Shown here: piece by piece, positions 26,690 through 34,742 of the stretch | Numbering within the stretch: position 1 is the stretch's first letter | Layout of the letters: every line of letters starts with the position of its first letter | Assembly: GCA_002816585.1 (NCBI GenBank) | Contig: MUCT01000010.1 | Span: 6,168 to 70,167 of the forward strand | From: SAR202 cluster bacterium Io17-Chloro-G6 | GTDB taxonomy: Bacteria > Chloroflexota > Dehalococcoidia > UBA3495 | Reading direction: 5' to 3' | Length of the DNA: 64,000 nt | Notes under the pieces: model-generated | What the model was told of the DNA's origin: nothing | Databases searched by the model: none | What the model saw: only the letters and a program-made list of their open reading frames with translations | Made by a program: the position numbers and the translations under genes

Positions 26690-27157
26690 ATAATTTAGCA
26701 GCCCACCAGATCACCGGCGATGATACGTCCCTTTGGCACGGTTTTCGGTTTGGGCGCCGCGACCGGTGCGGAACGCGCCCCTTGAACGAAGATAATTGAC
26801 ATCACAGCTTGGGATTATACGACGTTCGTGAGGATTCCGGTTCACGAAGTTAGCACCAAGGCTAAATTAGCTTCGAAAAGCAGAGAGTCTAAATTCCTCG
26901 CTTGCTGACCCATGATCTCGAAGAAGTCCTTTTGGGCGGCCCCGAATGTACCGGTCAGCTAGCCTTGCCGTGACAGACCACTGGAACCACAACTCCTGAA
27001 CCAAACATCAATCCCGGTGGCGTTGCGGCACGGAACGGCGACAGGCGAACTGGCCGGCTCCGAGCCAAAGCCCATGCTATAATCCCGCCCACTGGCCGGA
27101 GGCGCGAAGAATCGTGCCTAGCACCCCTAGATCCGGCACACTATTCGAGGTCACAAC
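26690..27157. other. 468-bp divergent promoter region, no gene seen
   Basis: It separates the ABC operon (minus) from the SDR gene (plus) and must hold both promoters. A TTGACA at 26796-26801 is followed by TATAC-like bases after only about 14 nt, too short for a good sigma-70 promoter. I see no strong hairpin and no credible open reading frame. Confidence 0.4.
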
Positions 27158-27907
27158 ATGAAACGATTGGAAGGTAAGACAGCATTGGTCACCGGCTCTG
27201 GCCGCAACATCGGCCGGGCCATCATCTTGAAGCTGGCCGAAGAGGGCGCCAACGTCGTCGTGAACGCAAAGAGCAACCAGGAAGAAGCGGAATCGGTTGC
27301 CGCTGCGGCCCGCGACCTAGGAGTGGAAGCCCTACCGTTCCTTGCCGACGTTTCAGACCGCCATCAGGTGGCCAGCATGTTCGCGGCCGCCGCGGAGAAG
27401 TTCGGAGGAGTGGATATCCTAGTCAGCAATGCCGCAATTCGGCCTCATAAGCCCTTTACCGAGGTCACCCTGGATGAATGGGAGTACGTGAGGGGCGTAG
27501 TGCTGGATGGTGCATTCTATTGCGCTCACGCAGCCATCCCCTCAATGGAGAAGAATGAGTACGGCCGAGTAGTGTTTTTCACAGGAGACGGCGCCTTCAA
27601 GGGCTCGGCCGAGCGGTCTCACGTGTCGGCCGCCAAAATGGGAATCATTGGCCTGGCCAGAGGATTGGCCTCGGAGTTTGCGCCCAAGAACATCCGGGTG
27701 AATGTCATCTCTCCCGGCCGCATCGACACTACTAGAGACCTCAGTTGGTATCCCCAAGGCGGAATGCGGGAAACGTCCAACATTCCGCTGCGCCGCCTGG
27801 GCACGGTGGACGATATAGCGTCAGCCTGCCTGTTCCTGGTCACCGACGAGTGCGGCTTCATGACCGGACAGACACTACACATAAACGGAGGGACCGACTT
27901 TTTCTAG
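27158..27907 (+). CDS. Short-chain dehydrogenase/reductase family protein
   Basis: 249 aa, ATG. The Rossmann glycine motif TGSGRNIG (12-19) and the SNAA motif (90-93) identify a classical SDR, and residues PGRIDTT and HINGG are the usual C-terminal landmarks. The catalytic triad is not standard. Where most members have Tyr four residues before Lys (YxxxK), this one reads HVSAAK with Val156, His155 and Lys160, and the usual Ser is a Thr (Thr142). It may be a reductase with an altered proton donor, an enoyl reductase-like enzyme, or a non-enzymatic relative. No operon partner; convergent with the nuclease gene. Confidence 0.85.
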   Translation: MKRLEGKTALVTGSGRNIGRAIILKLAEEGANVVVNAKSNQEEAESVAAAARDLGVEALPFLADVSDRHQVASMFAAAAEKFGGVDILVSNAAIRPHKPFTEVTLDEWEYVRGVVLDGAFYCAHAAIPSMEKNEYGRVVFFTGDGAFKGSAERSHVSAAKMGIIGLARGLASEFAPKNIRVNVISPGRIDTTRDLSWYPQGGMRETSNIPLRRLGTVDDIASACLFLVTDECGFMTGQTLHINGGTDFF

Positions 27908-27992
27908 TAGTCGAATCCATTAATCGTCTGGGTGGATGGGGTACCAAAAACCCTATTCATAATTTCTTGAACCCCCAATCTCGCAGTTCAGC

Positions 27993-29195
27993 TTACTGTT
28001 GATTCATATCGTCAACTAGGTCCCGAATTTTTGGCGTAATTGCCCCGATTAGTGTCCGTAAATCATCGGTCATGGATGATTTGAAATCGGGGTCTTCGGG
28101 GTTGCCACGAGACGTTACCTTCAACTCGAGCCATTTATTATCTTCTTTTATCTCTTGATCTGGGAAAAGACTTAAGCCTTCAATTATCGTCTTGATTCCG
28201 CCAACATCTTCTTTCGTTAAGCCCGCCGCATTCATCAGCAGGTCTTTCTCACATTTGAAGCAGGTAATTATCTCGGTATCTGAAGCGGTGGGACCCGGGA
28301 AGAGCATGAACTGAAATGACATGCCCCAGTTGCTCCACGGGGAATCTGTAAACCAAACGTGAAAATAACGGTGACCATCCCCAACCCCTGCCCATCTGCT
28401 CTTTTTGTCAGGTGTCAACTCCGCAGGCAAACCGTCAAGAGCTGCCAACGCTGCGCCGCGAAGTAAGCGAGTGATATCGTCTTCTTTTTTTACGGGGCCG
28501 CCACTAACCGTTCGGTCCGGTGTCGACCGCCCAGAACCCAGCCGGATTGTGAATTCGTCTGTGCCAACTATCGGCAAAATCGTTGATGACTGTATAAAAT
28601 ACGCGTCAGTCTCGCTATCGCGATATGGAGTGAGTTGCACACAGGTTATCAACGTCTCCGCTACAATTTTCGTCTCCGCTACAATTTTCTGATTCAACCA
28701 AATAACCGCTGAGGTGACTTCGGGAGCGAAACGGTGACTCGCCAAGATTATGCGCTGATCATGGTTCACTAAGTCGAGATCATCGACGTCTAGGTAGAAT
28801 TTTAATTCCGCGACTGCTTCTGCCTCTGATATTTCTCGATAATCGGAGAGCATCCGGGCGATGGAGTCAGGAGCAACATTTTGAAAATAACTGGCGTATT
28901 TAATCGCTTGCCAATGCACATCCGAGCCGGTGTCATCCCGTTTCAGCTCGATTACTACCACCCTTCCATCTTTGTCGATTGCGACAAGGTCCGCTCTTTC
29001 GTCGGTTTTATCAAACCCGCTAAATTCCTTCGCGATGACTAGAAGATCTTCGCCGAGAATCCCTGGGTTATCAGCAATCCATTCTTGAATGTCTCTGCGC
29101 TCACGAAATCCAACTTCTGCGAAGTCAATTTCGCTAACTGCATCCGCTTTTTGGTTGGACGAATCAATTTTAAATAGGCGTACACCAGTCGTCAT
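27993..29195 (-). CDS. NucS/DUF91-like PD-(D/E)XK nuclease domain protein
   Basis: 400 aa, ATG with GGGAGC upstream. Residues 60-105 hold a PD-(D/E)XK core: Asp69 in RADLVAID, then Glu83-x-Lys85 in IELKRDD, and Gln96 in HWQAIKYASY. This pattern is that of the NucS/DUF91 nuclease family, which cuts branched or mismatched DNA or acts in defence. Residues 210-400 form a second, unrecognised domain. A perfect 18-bp tandem duplication encodes KIVAET twice. The gene is visibly AT-richer than its neighbours, which suggests transfer. A defence or repair role is possible, but no partner gene is evident. Confidence 0.7.
   Translation of the reverse strand: MTTGVRLFKIDSSNQKADAVSEIDFAEVGFRERRDIQEWIADNPGILGEDLLVIAKEFSGFDKTDERADLVAIDKDGRVVVIELKRDDTGSDVHWQAIKYASYFQNVAPDSIARMLSDYREISEAEAVAELKFYLDVDDLDLVNHDQRIILASHRFAPEVTSAVIWLNQKIVAETKIVAETLITCVQLTPYRDSETDAYFIQSSTILPIVGTDEFTIRLGSGRSTPDRTVSGGPVKKEDDITRLLRGAALAALDGLPAELTPDKKSRWAGVGDGHRYFHVWFTDSPWSNWGMSFQFMLFPGPTASDTEIITCFKCEKDLLMNAAGLTKEDVGGIKTIIEGLSLFPDQEIKEDNKWLELKVTSRGNPEDPDFKSSMTDDLRTLIGAITPKIRDLVDDMNQQ
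28654..28689. repeat. Perfect 18-bp tandem duplication inside the nuclease gene
   Basis: The 18-bp unit at 28654-28671 is repeated exactly at 28672-28689. It is in frame and duplicates six residues (KIVAET) between the nuclease core and the C-terminal domain. It looks like recent slippage, and copy number could vary between strains. Confidence 0.9.
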
Positions 29196-29422
29196 CGCTT
29201 GCTCCCATTTCGGATATCACCGACTAGGTAGTAAATGATAATTCCTTACTCCCACTCGGCGCTTTTTGAGCGGGAAGCCTAGTCAAGATAACCCGTCTGA
29301 ATTTCCAACCAAGATTCTGCCAACAGTCGTCGGTCAGTTCGTCTCTACACAAAACGCCCGTCGACTATCAGCAAACAGACGCTTTTTCCGGCTATCGGCA
29401 TTTGAAATACGGACGTCAGACT

Positions 29423-30097
29423 CTAACTCCTGAACCGGAACTCTTTCAGGTCGTCGGAGATGATTAGCTTGGCCTCGGTCTGCTCCTGAATCTCCTCGGG
29501 AGTCCAGCCGGGAGCGTGCTCGACCAGTTTGAATCCCTGGGGTGTGATTTCAAACAGGCCCAAGTCGGTCGCCAGCATCTTCACCACGCCGGGGGCGGTG
29601 ATCGGCAAAGTGCACTTTTTCAGCAGCTTGGGCCCGCCCTCCCGAGTGGTGTGCTCCATGGCGATGAACACCCGCTTAGCGCCGGCCGCCAGGTCCATGG
29701 CCCCGCCGATGCCCCCGCCTTTGCGGCTGGGGATGCGCCAATTGGCGAAGTCGCCATTCTCGGCAACCTCATAGGCGCCCATCACGGTAACGTCGATCAT
29801 GCCGCCGCGAATCATCATGAAGGAGTCGGCATGGTGCACGCAGGCCATACCGGGGCGGGGGGTAACCTTCTGTCCTCCGGCGTTCACCAGGTGCCGGTCC
29901 TCCTCGCCTTCCTTGGCCAATGGGCCGTATCCCACTACTCCGTTCTCGGCGTGATTGATAATTTCTTTGTCAGGGTCAAAATAGTTGGAGCACAAAGTGG
30001 GCATGCCAACACCCAGATTCACAATCCAACCTTCTTCAAATTCCATGGCCAGCCGGTCGCACATCGCCTGTCGTTCTAGTTTCACTTTTTCGGCCAT
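29423..30097 (-). CDS. CoA-transferase subunit B (3-oxoacid CoA-transferase type)
   Basis: 224 aa. NLGVGMPTL near residue 27 and AENGVVG (Glu51) are the family landmarks; the glutamate forms the CoA thioester intermediate in this family. It belongs to the class I transferase beta subunits (ScoB, AtoA, PcaJ). The partner alpha subunit is encoded directly upstream on the same strand (30163-30861), separated by 65 nt. Such pairs swap CoA between succinyl-CoA and a 3-oxo acid, for instance in acetoacetate or beta-ketoadipate catabolism. Aromatic or short-chain-acid use is a reasonable guess given nearby catabolic genes. Cytoplasmic. Confidence 0.85.
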   Translation of the reverse strand: MAEKVKLERQAMCDRLAMEFEEGWIVNLGVGMPTLCSNYFDPDKEIINHAENGVVGYGPLAKEGEEDRHLVNAGGQKVTPRPGMACVHHADSFMMIRGGMIDVTVMGAYEVAENGDFANWRIPSRKGGGIGGAMDLAAGAKRVFIAMEHTTREGGPKLLKKCTLPITAPGVVKMLATDLGLFEITPQGFKLVEHAPGWTPEEIQEQTEAKLIISDDLKEFRFRS

Positions 30098-30162
30098 TTT
30101 TGAACTCCGTAATTAAGCTATCAGCGGTCAGCGGACACTTGGAATTGAGAGGTGATTTATTA

Positions 30163-30861
30163 TTAGACCCAGATGCCGTCTTCAGGGATGCGCACGAGCC
30201 GGTCAACATAGATCCCCGGAACGTGGATGATGTCGGGGTCCAGTTCGCCGGCTTCGACGATGTCGTTCTCAACTTCGACTATGGTGACGGTGGCCGCCAT
30301 GGCCATCAGCGGGTTGAAGTTGCGCTGGGTCAGCCGGAAAACCAGATTGCCGGCAGTGTCAGCTTTCCAGGCACGAACCAACGCGTAATCGCCGGGCAAC
30401 GGGAACTCCAACACGTGCATGCGGCCGTTGATCTCCCGGTGCTCTTTGCCCTCGGCCAATTCTGTTCCAACGGAGGTTGGCGTGTAGAATCCGCCGATAC
30501 CAGCGGCCGCGCTGCGAAGCCTTTCCGCCAGCGTTCCCTGGGGCACCAACTCGGCGTCGATCTCGTCATTGTTGTACATGCGGGTGAAGGGAGTGACCTG
30601 GGAAGGGTGGGTGGAGGCCGTGAAAGCGCAGATCATCTTCTTCATCTGTCCGGACTCAACCAATGTGCCTATGTCCACATTTTCGTCCACGGTTCCGGCG
30701 TTGTTGGACACCCCGGTAAGTCCCTTCGCTCCCTGACGATTAAGGGCGGCTAACAGGTTCCGAGGCACGCCCACGCCGCTGAAACCGGGACTAAGAATCG
30801 TGACGCCATCGGGTATGTCCGCCACGGCGTCATCCATGTTTTTGTAGACTTTGTTCTTCAT
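30163..30861 (-). CDS. CoA-transferase subunit A (3-oxoacid CoA-transferase type)
   Basis: 232 aa, ATG 30861. The N-terminus has a GFSGVGVPRNLLAAL segment and then LTGVSNNAG, both typical of the alpha subunit (ScoA, AtoD, PcaI). The C-terminal TQRNFNPLMAMAATVTIVEVENDIVEAG is likewise characteristic. It forms a heteromer with the beta subunit encoded 65 nt downstream. The presence of both subunits, with the catalytic glutamate on the partner, makes a working enzyme likely. The acid substrate cannot be told from sequence alone. Confidence 0.85.
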   Translation of the reverse strand: MKNKVYKNMDDAVADIPDGVTILSPGFSGVGVPRNLLAALNRQGAKGLTGVSNNAGTVDENVDIGTLVESGQMKKMICAFTASTHPSQVTPFTRMYNNDEIDAELVPQGTLAERLRSAAAGIGGFYTPTSVGTELAEGKEHREINGRMHVLEFPLPGDYALVRAWKADTAGNLVFRLTQRNFNPLMAMAATVTIVEVENDIVEAGELDPDIIHVPGIYVDRLVRIPEDGIWV

Positions 30862-31063
30862 GAATAACCCTTCTGGATAAGCTTTGCCTCGATGTGGGCC
30901 GTGCGCTACAGTCGAGGCCCTAAGTTTGGCATGCTAAATACTACCGCAGACCGGTTCACCGCGCCATAGCCCGAAGCATTGAGACCCGACTTGACATACG
31001 GGAGTAATATACCAAGAATTCATGTATCTTAATCCCAGACATAATCAAGGCTGGAGGTAGACC

Positions 31064-32122
31064 ATGGTAGCCTCATACCATAAGACCTACGTTTACATAG
31101 GACTGGCCGGAGAAGGCGATTACATCGGTGAAGGCGGTATCCTCCGCCGGGCTGACGGCGAAGAAGAGTGGACAGACATCTCCAAGGGTCTCCCCGCGAA
31201 CCCTCAGGTCCGGGCCCTGGCCATTCGGCCCGACGACCCCAAGGTTGTTTTCGCGGGCACCCACAATGGAGTCTTCCGCTCCAACGACCGCGGCGAGAAC
31301 TGGGAAGCACTGGATGATGCCGTGCCCGGGAAAGAAGTTTGGTCCCTGGCTATCCATCCCAGCAACCCCGACGTGATCTTCGCCGGGTACGAGCCCTGCT
31401 CCATCTCCCGCTCGCAGGACGGCGGGTCCACCTGGGAAAATATGGACACTAGCCAGGTGGTTTTCCCCCATATCACGACCTATATGCCACCGACGGGCAA
31501 GCGGGTCATCGGCATGGCCATTGACCCATCCAACACCCAGGAGATGTACGCCGCCATCGAGGTCGGAGGCCTACTGGCCAGCCGTGACGGTGGAGAAAGC
31601 TGGATCTCCGTGATTGACGGGCCATATATCCGTAACAACACTCTCGACCTGCACCAGGTAGAGGTCAGCGCCGCCGCACCGGGCACGGTCCACATCGCCA
31701 CACAGACCGCTATGTTCCGCAGCCGGGACAAGGGAGTCCGCTGGGAACATGTGCAAGTGGAGGAGATGTTCCCCGGCGGTTCCTACTGCCGTGATCTGCT
31801 CGTGGCTCCTGGCGACCCCAACACGATTTACCTGGCGGCTGGGGCCGGCGGCGGTGCAGCCCCCGCGGACACAGTGCAAGAGGGCGCACTGTTCCGCAGC
31901 CGCGACGTGGGCGAGACCTGGGACCGGTTGGATCTGGGAGAAACCGTTCCCGGCCGTATGATGGCGATCGCCATTGATAGCGCCGCGCCGGAGCACATCT
32001 ACTGCGCGTCCTACAGCGGCGAGGTCTACAGCAGCTCGGACGGCGGCAGCAACTGGACGAGGGGCAATCTCCCCGGCGAGGCCTCCAGGTATCTGCACAT
32101 ATATCCGATGGTCTGCGGCTAG
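31064..32122 (+). CDS. BNR/Asp-box beta-propeller protein (sialidase-like fold)
   Basis: 352 aa, ATG with GGAGG seven bases upstream. Six Asp-boxes of the S-x-D-x-G-x-x-W type are visible: SNDRGENW, SQDGGSTW, SRDGGESW, SRDKGVRW, SRDVGETW and SSDGGSNW, each following a strand such as VRALAIRPDDPKVVFAG. This repeat builds a six- or seven-bladed propeller, as in sialidases, Vps10 proteins and photosystem II assembly factor YCF48. No signal peptide is seen, so it may be intracellular. It could be a glycosidase, a binding scaffold or an assembly factor. The usual sialidase active-site arginines cannot be assigned. Its 3' end has a hairpin. Confidence 0.8.
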   Translation: MVASYHKTYVYIGLAGEGDYIGEGGILRRADGEEEWTDISKGLPANPQVRALAIRPDDPKVVFAGTHNGVFRSNDRGENWEALDDAVPGKEVWSLAIHPSNPDVIFAGYEPCSISRSQDGGSTWENMDTSQVVFPHITTYMPPTGKRVIGMAIDPSNTQEMYAAIEVGGLLASRDGGESWISVIDGPYIRNNTLDLHQVEVSAAAPGTVHIATQTAMFRSRDKGVRWEHVQVEEMFPGGSYCRDLLVAPGDPNTIYLAAGAGGGAAPADTVQEGALFRSRDVGETWDRLDLGETVPGRMMAIAIDSAAPEHIYCASYSGEVYSSSDGGSNWTRGNLPGEASRYLHIYPMVCG

Positions 32123-32158
32123 TCTTCTCGGCGTCAGGCAAACCGGGACAGAACATTG

Positions 32159-32218
32159 AATGTCCAGGCGTTTAGAGTTCAAGCGTCTGGACATTAGCCT
32201 ACAGCCCTGTTATTTTTT
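32159..32218 (+). terminator. Rho-independent terminator after the BNR gene
   Basis: AATGTCCAGGCG (32159-32170) pairs with CGTCTGGACATT (32184-32195), 12 bp including one G-T pair, around a 13-nt loop. Six T follow at 32213-32218, separated by 17 nt. The U-tract distance is long, so efficiency is uncertain. Confidence 0.55.
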
Positions 32219-32265
32219 CGGCCTATAGCCACGCTCATCAAGCAAGCGACAGGCAGGAGACTGGA

Positions 32266-32889
32266 TTGACAAGTTTCTCGATTGACCGGGCAACCTACAG
32301 CGTCGGCGAAAGCGCCCTGGTCGACATGGTATTGGGCAAACCCGAGTTCCCGGAGCAATTCCAGGGTCATCAGGTGATACGGGAAGGACCACTGGATAAT
32401 GATGCCCTGGCCGAGAACGGGTTCGAGGGAACCACCGCCGAGCGTTTTAGGCTGGCCGGACGGGTGACCGGCGTCATGCGGGAGCTGGGGCCCACGTCCA
32501 ACATGGCCATGTCAGACGGGTTCGACTTCATGGCGGCGTCAGTGGTGCACCTGTTCGACTCTCCGGACTCGGTCCACGGGTGGATGCACGACATCTTTCT
32601 TAAGGATTTTGAAGACCGGGTTGGAGAGAGTGTCGGACAGGGTCATCAGTTGGTGTCGGCCACGCGCCTCGAGCCCCAGGGATTCTTCGACGAGTCGGTG
32701 GCTCTCAAAGTGCTGCAAGGCGGGGTCGACGGCCTGATTTCCTCCACCGTGGTGGACTTCCGGGTTGGCCGCCTGCTGGGAGTGGCATTCATCGGCACCG
32801 TAGGCGACCACGAACGCCTCGACCAAGTGATGCAACTCGGCCAGGCCCTGGAGAAACGCATGGTTAGCGTGGTCTTGGGGTCGGGGTAG
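32266..32889 (+). CDS. Conserved-looking protein of unknown function
   Basis: 207 aa. The start is TTG 32266, six bases after AGGAG; no ATG fits. Composition is balanced, without signal peptide, membrane helix or evident repeats. A central HLFDSPDSVHGWMHDIFLKDFEDRVG stretch and a C-terminal part with VDGLISSTVVDFRVGRLLGVAFIGTVGDHERLDQVMQLGQALEKR suggest a mixed alpha/beta fold. I do not recognise it. It sits alone between the BNR propeller and the HicBA pair. A good ribosome site and codon use like its neighbours support a real gene. Confidence 0.6.
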   Translation: MTSFSIDRATYSVGESALVDMVLGKPEFPEQFQGHQVIREGPLDNDALAENGFEGTTAERFRLAGRVTGVMRELGPTSNMAMSDGFDFMAASVVHLFDSPDSVHGWMHDIFLKDFEDRVGESVGQGHQLVSATRLEPQGFFDESVALKVLQGGVDGLISSTVVDFRVGRLLGVAFIGTVGDHERLDQVMQLGQALEKRMVSVVLGSG

Positions 32890-32893
32890 CGGT

Positions 32894-33109
32894 CTAGAGA
32901 GACTCCCACTCTTCTGCGGTGCGCCCGGCTTGCCTCAAGATGCTTCTGAGCGTGCCAGCAGCGACCTCTCTGTGACGGGGCACTACCGCAGTGTATGTTC
33001 CCGCGGCGGTGGATCTGGCGAACTTGACGTGACTTCCCCTTTGCCCGGTCGTGGAAAAACCAGCCGCGTTCAACCTGCGAATGACCTCGCGGTAGGGTAA
33101 TGGCCTAAT
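32894..33109 (-). CDS. HicA-like toxin with probable ATT start
   Basis: 71 aa beginning at ATT 33109. The frame has no ATG, GTG, TTG or CTG near its start. HicA similarity begins exactly at this codon: xRPLPYREVIRRLNAAGF matches the family N-terminus. The GSH segment at residues 25-27 carries the catalytic His27 of HicA mRNA interferases. GTLRSILRQAG is the usual end motif. The ATT overlaps the antitoxin stop codon (ATTAG, 33105-33109), the same kind of coupling as ATGA. HicA cuts mRNA to arrest growth and is held off by HicB. A point mutation from ATG to ATT, making a silent toxin, is the alternative. Confidence 0.75.
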   Translation of the reverse strand: MRPLPYREVIRRLNAAGFSTTGQRGSHVKFARSTAAGTYTAVVPRHREVAAGTLRSILRQAGRTAEEWESL

Positions 33110-33311
33110 CGTCCGCGACCTCGATCTCTATCGAACGGACGTTCGGAATCACAGTTGCCCTTGGATCGTCAAAATGCAATTCCAAGGCTTCTCTAAGATT
33201 TATGAGAGCTTTCTCTTGGGTTTCGCCTTGACTGGCAATGTCCAGTTCCAGGCACTGAGCAACGAACCACTCATCTTCCTGGGAAACGACCGCTGTGAAT
33301 TGATGTTTCAT
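33105..33311 (-). CDS. HicB-like antitoxin
   Basis: 68 aa, ATG with GGAG upstream. The partial RNase H-like fold of HicB is recognised from MKHQFTAVVSQEDEWFVAQCLELDIASQGETQEKALINLREALEL, in particular the CLELDIASQGET core. It lacks the C-terminal DNA-binding extension found in longer HicB proteins, so it may not repress its own promoter directly. It precedes hicA and overlaps it by 5 nt. The E. coli order is hicA then hicB, so the order is inverted here, a known alternative. It neutralises the HicA RNase by direct contact. Confidence 0.8.
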   Translation of the reverse strand: MKHQFTAVVSQEDEWFVAQCLELDIASQGETQEKALINLREALELHFDDPRATVIPNVRSIEIEVADD

Positions 33312-33394
33312 GTCTACTCCGCCGGCAGGCCCGACATCAAGATTTTATCCCGGCTTGGCTGAGAAGCTCAAATCTTGACTAAGGCCATCTCCCA

Positions 33395-34468
33395 CTATCC
33401 CTCCCGGATCAGCCGGGCCGCTTCGTCGCCCATCTCGGCGGTGGATGCGGAGCCGCCCAGGTCCACGGTTAGGACAGTGCGCTGCTCCAGGCAGCGGGCC
33501 ACGGCGTGGTCTACCCGCTGGGCTGCTTCCTGCTCGCCCAAATGGTCCAGCATCATGGCCACGGCGGAGACCGTCGCCAAGGGATTGGCGATGCCCTTGC
33601 CCATGATGTCGAAGGCGGCGCCGTGGACCGGCTCGAAAAGCGACGGGTACTCCCGCTCCGGGTTGATGTTCGCACTGGGCGCCAGACCCATGCTGCCCGT
33701 CACCACGGCGGCGATGTCGGAGAGGATGTCGGCGAAAAGATTGGAGGCCACAACCACGTCGAAATCCTCTGGCCACCGGACAAAATCCATGCAGGCCCGG
33801 TCGACCAACAGCGATTCGGTCTCGATCTGAGGGAATTCAGCCGCCACCTCCCGGAACACTTCGTCCCAGAAGACCATGCCGAACGCCTGGGCGTTGGACT
33901 TGGTTACGGAGGTGACCTTGTGGCCTTTGTTGCGGCGCACGCAGAACTCAAACGCGGCGCGGATGATGCGCTCGGTTCCCCGGCGGGTAAACACGTTGGC
34001 CTGTACCACCGTTTCGTGGGCAGTGCCGGTGTAAAGACGCCCGCCCACCGGAGCGTATTCGCCCTCTGTATTCTCCCGGAAGATGACCATGTCGATGTCC
34101 CCGGCCTTCTTGCCGGCCAGGGGAGATTCCACGCCGGGGTAGAGGTAGGCAGGCCGGATGCACACTCCTTGGTCGAAACCCCGCCGCATGGGCAGCAGCA
34201 GGCCCTGCAAAGTGATGTGGTCCGGAATATTCGGGTCTCCCACGGCGCCGAACAGGATTGCGTCGAACGTTTTCAAAGTCTCGATGCCGTCGTCGGGCAT
34301 GAGTTGCCCAGTCTCCCGGTAATATTCGGATCCCCAAGGAAACTCGGTGAACTGGAAGCTGAGGCCCCCGGTCACACCGGCCACCGCTTCCAGGGCCTTT
34401 CTACCTTCGGCGATGACTTCCAAGCCCACGCCATCGCCGGGAATAACTGCCAATTTGTATTCTGCCAT
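33395..34468 (-). CDS. Isocitrate/isopropylmalate dehydrogenase family protein (tartrate/D-malate dehydrogenase type)
   Basis: 357 aa, ATG. IPGDGVGLEV is the N-terminal hallmark. SEYYRETGQLMPDDGIETLKTFDAILFGAVG places it with tartrate dehydrogenase/D-malate dehydrogenase (TtuC/DmlA) rather than LeuB. RENTEGEY is the substrate-binding loop, and SLFEPVHGAAFDIMGKGIANPLATVSAVAMML is the C-terminal NAD-binding and dimer region. These enzymes decarboxylate D-malate or dehydrogenate tartrate with NAD and a divalent metal. No leuCD neighbours are present, which supports a catabolic rather than leucine-biosynthetic role. Cytoplasmic. Confidence 0.85.
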   Translation of the reverse strand: MAEYKLAVIPGDGVGLEVIAEGRKALEAVAGVTGGLSFQFTEFPWGSEYYRETGQLMPDDGIETLKTFDAILFGAVGDPNIPDHITLQGLLLPMRRGFDQGVCIRPAYLYPGVESPLAGKKAGDIDMVIFRENTEGEYAPVGGRLYTGTAHETVVQANVFTRRGTERIIRAAFEFCVRRNKGHKVTSVTKSNAQAFGMVFWDEVFREVAAEFPQIETESLLVDRACMDFVRWPEDFDVVVASNLFADILSDIAAVVTGSMGLAPSANINPEREYPSLFEPVHGAAFDIMGKGIANPLATVSAVAMMLDHLGEQEAAQRVDHAVARCLEQRTVLTVDLGGSASTAEMGDEAARLIREG

Positions 34469-34742
34469 TGCCCCGACTCCTTTGGATTAATAATTCATGT
34501 GAACATAATTCCCGGACGTGATTTTAAGCTACACCAGACCGAGCCCGTCTCCCATTGAGAAATCGGTGGTGTAAAGTAAACCAAGGATGTCACAAACCTA
34601 TCGTTTGGGATCAAAGAACGGGACTCGTGTCTCAAATGGTATCGAACTGCGATTCGAACACCAGAATAACGCATTGTGGGCCTAGATTGTGTCGGTTAGA
34701 ATTGACCCTAAACGAAAATACATCAAAGAGTTAGATTATTAG

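Noticed and set aside
26796..26821. TTGACA with a TATAC-like box as a promoter
   Set aside because: Spacing is only about 14 bp and it lies 340 bp from the next gene; not convincing.
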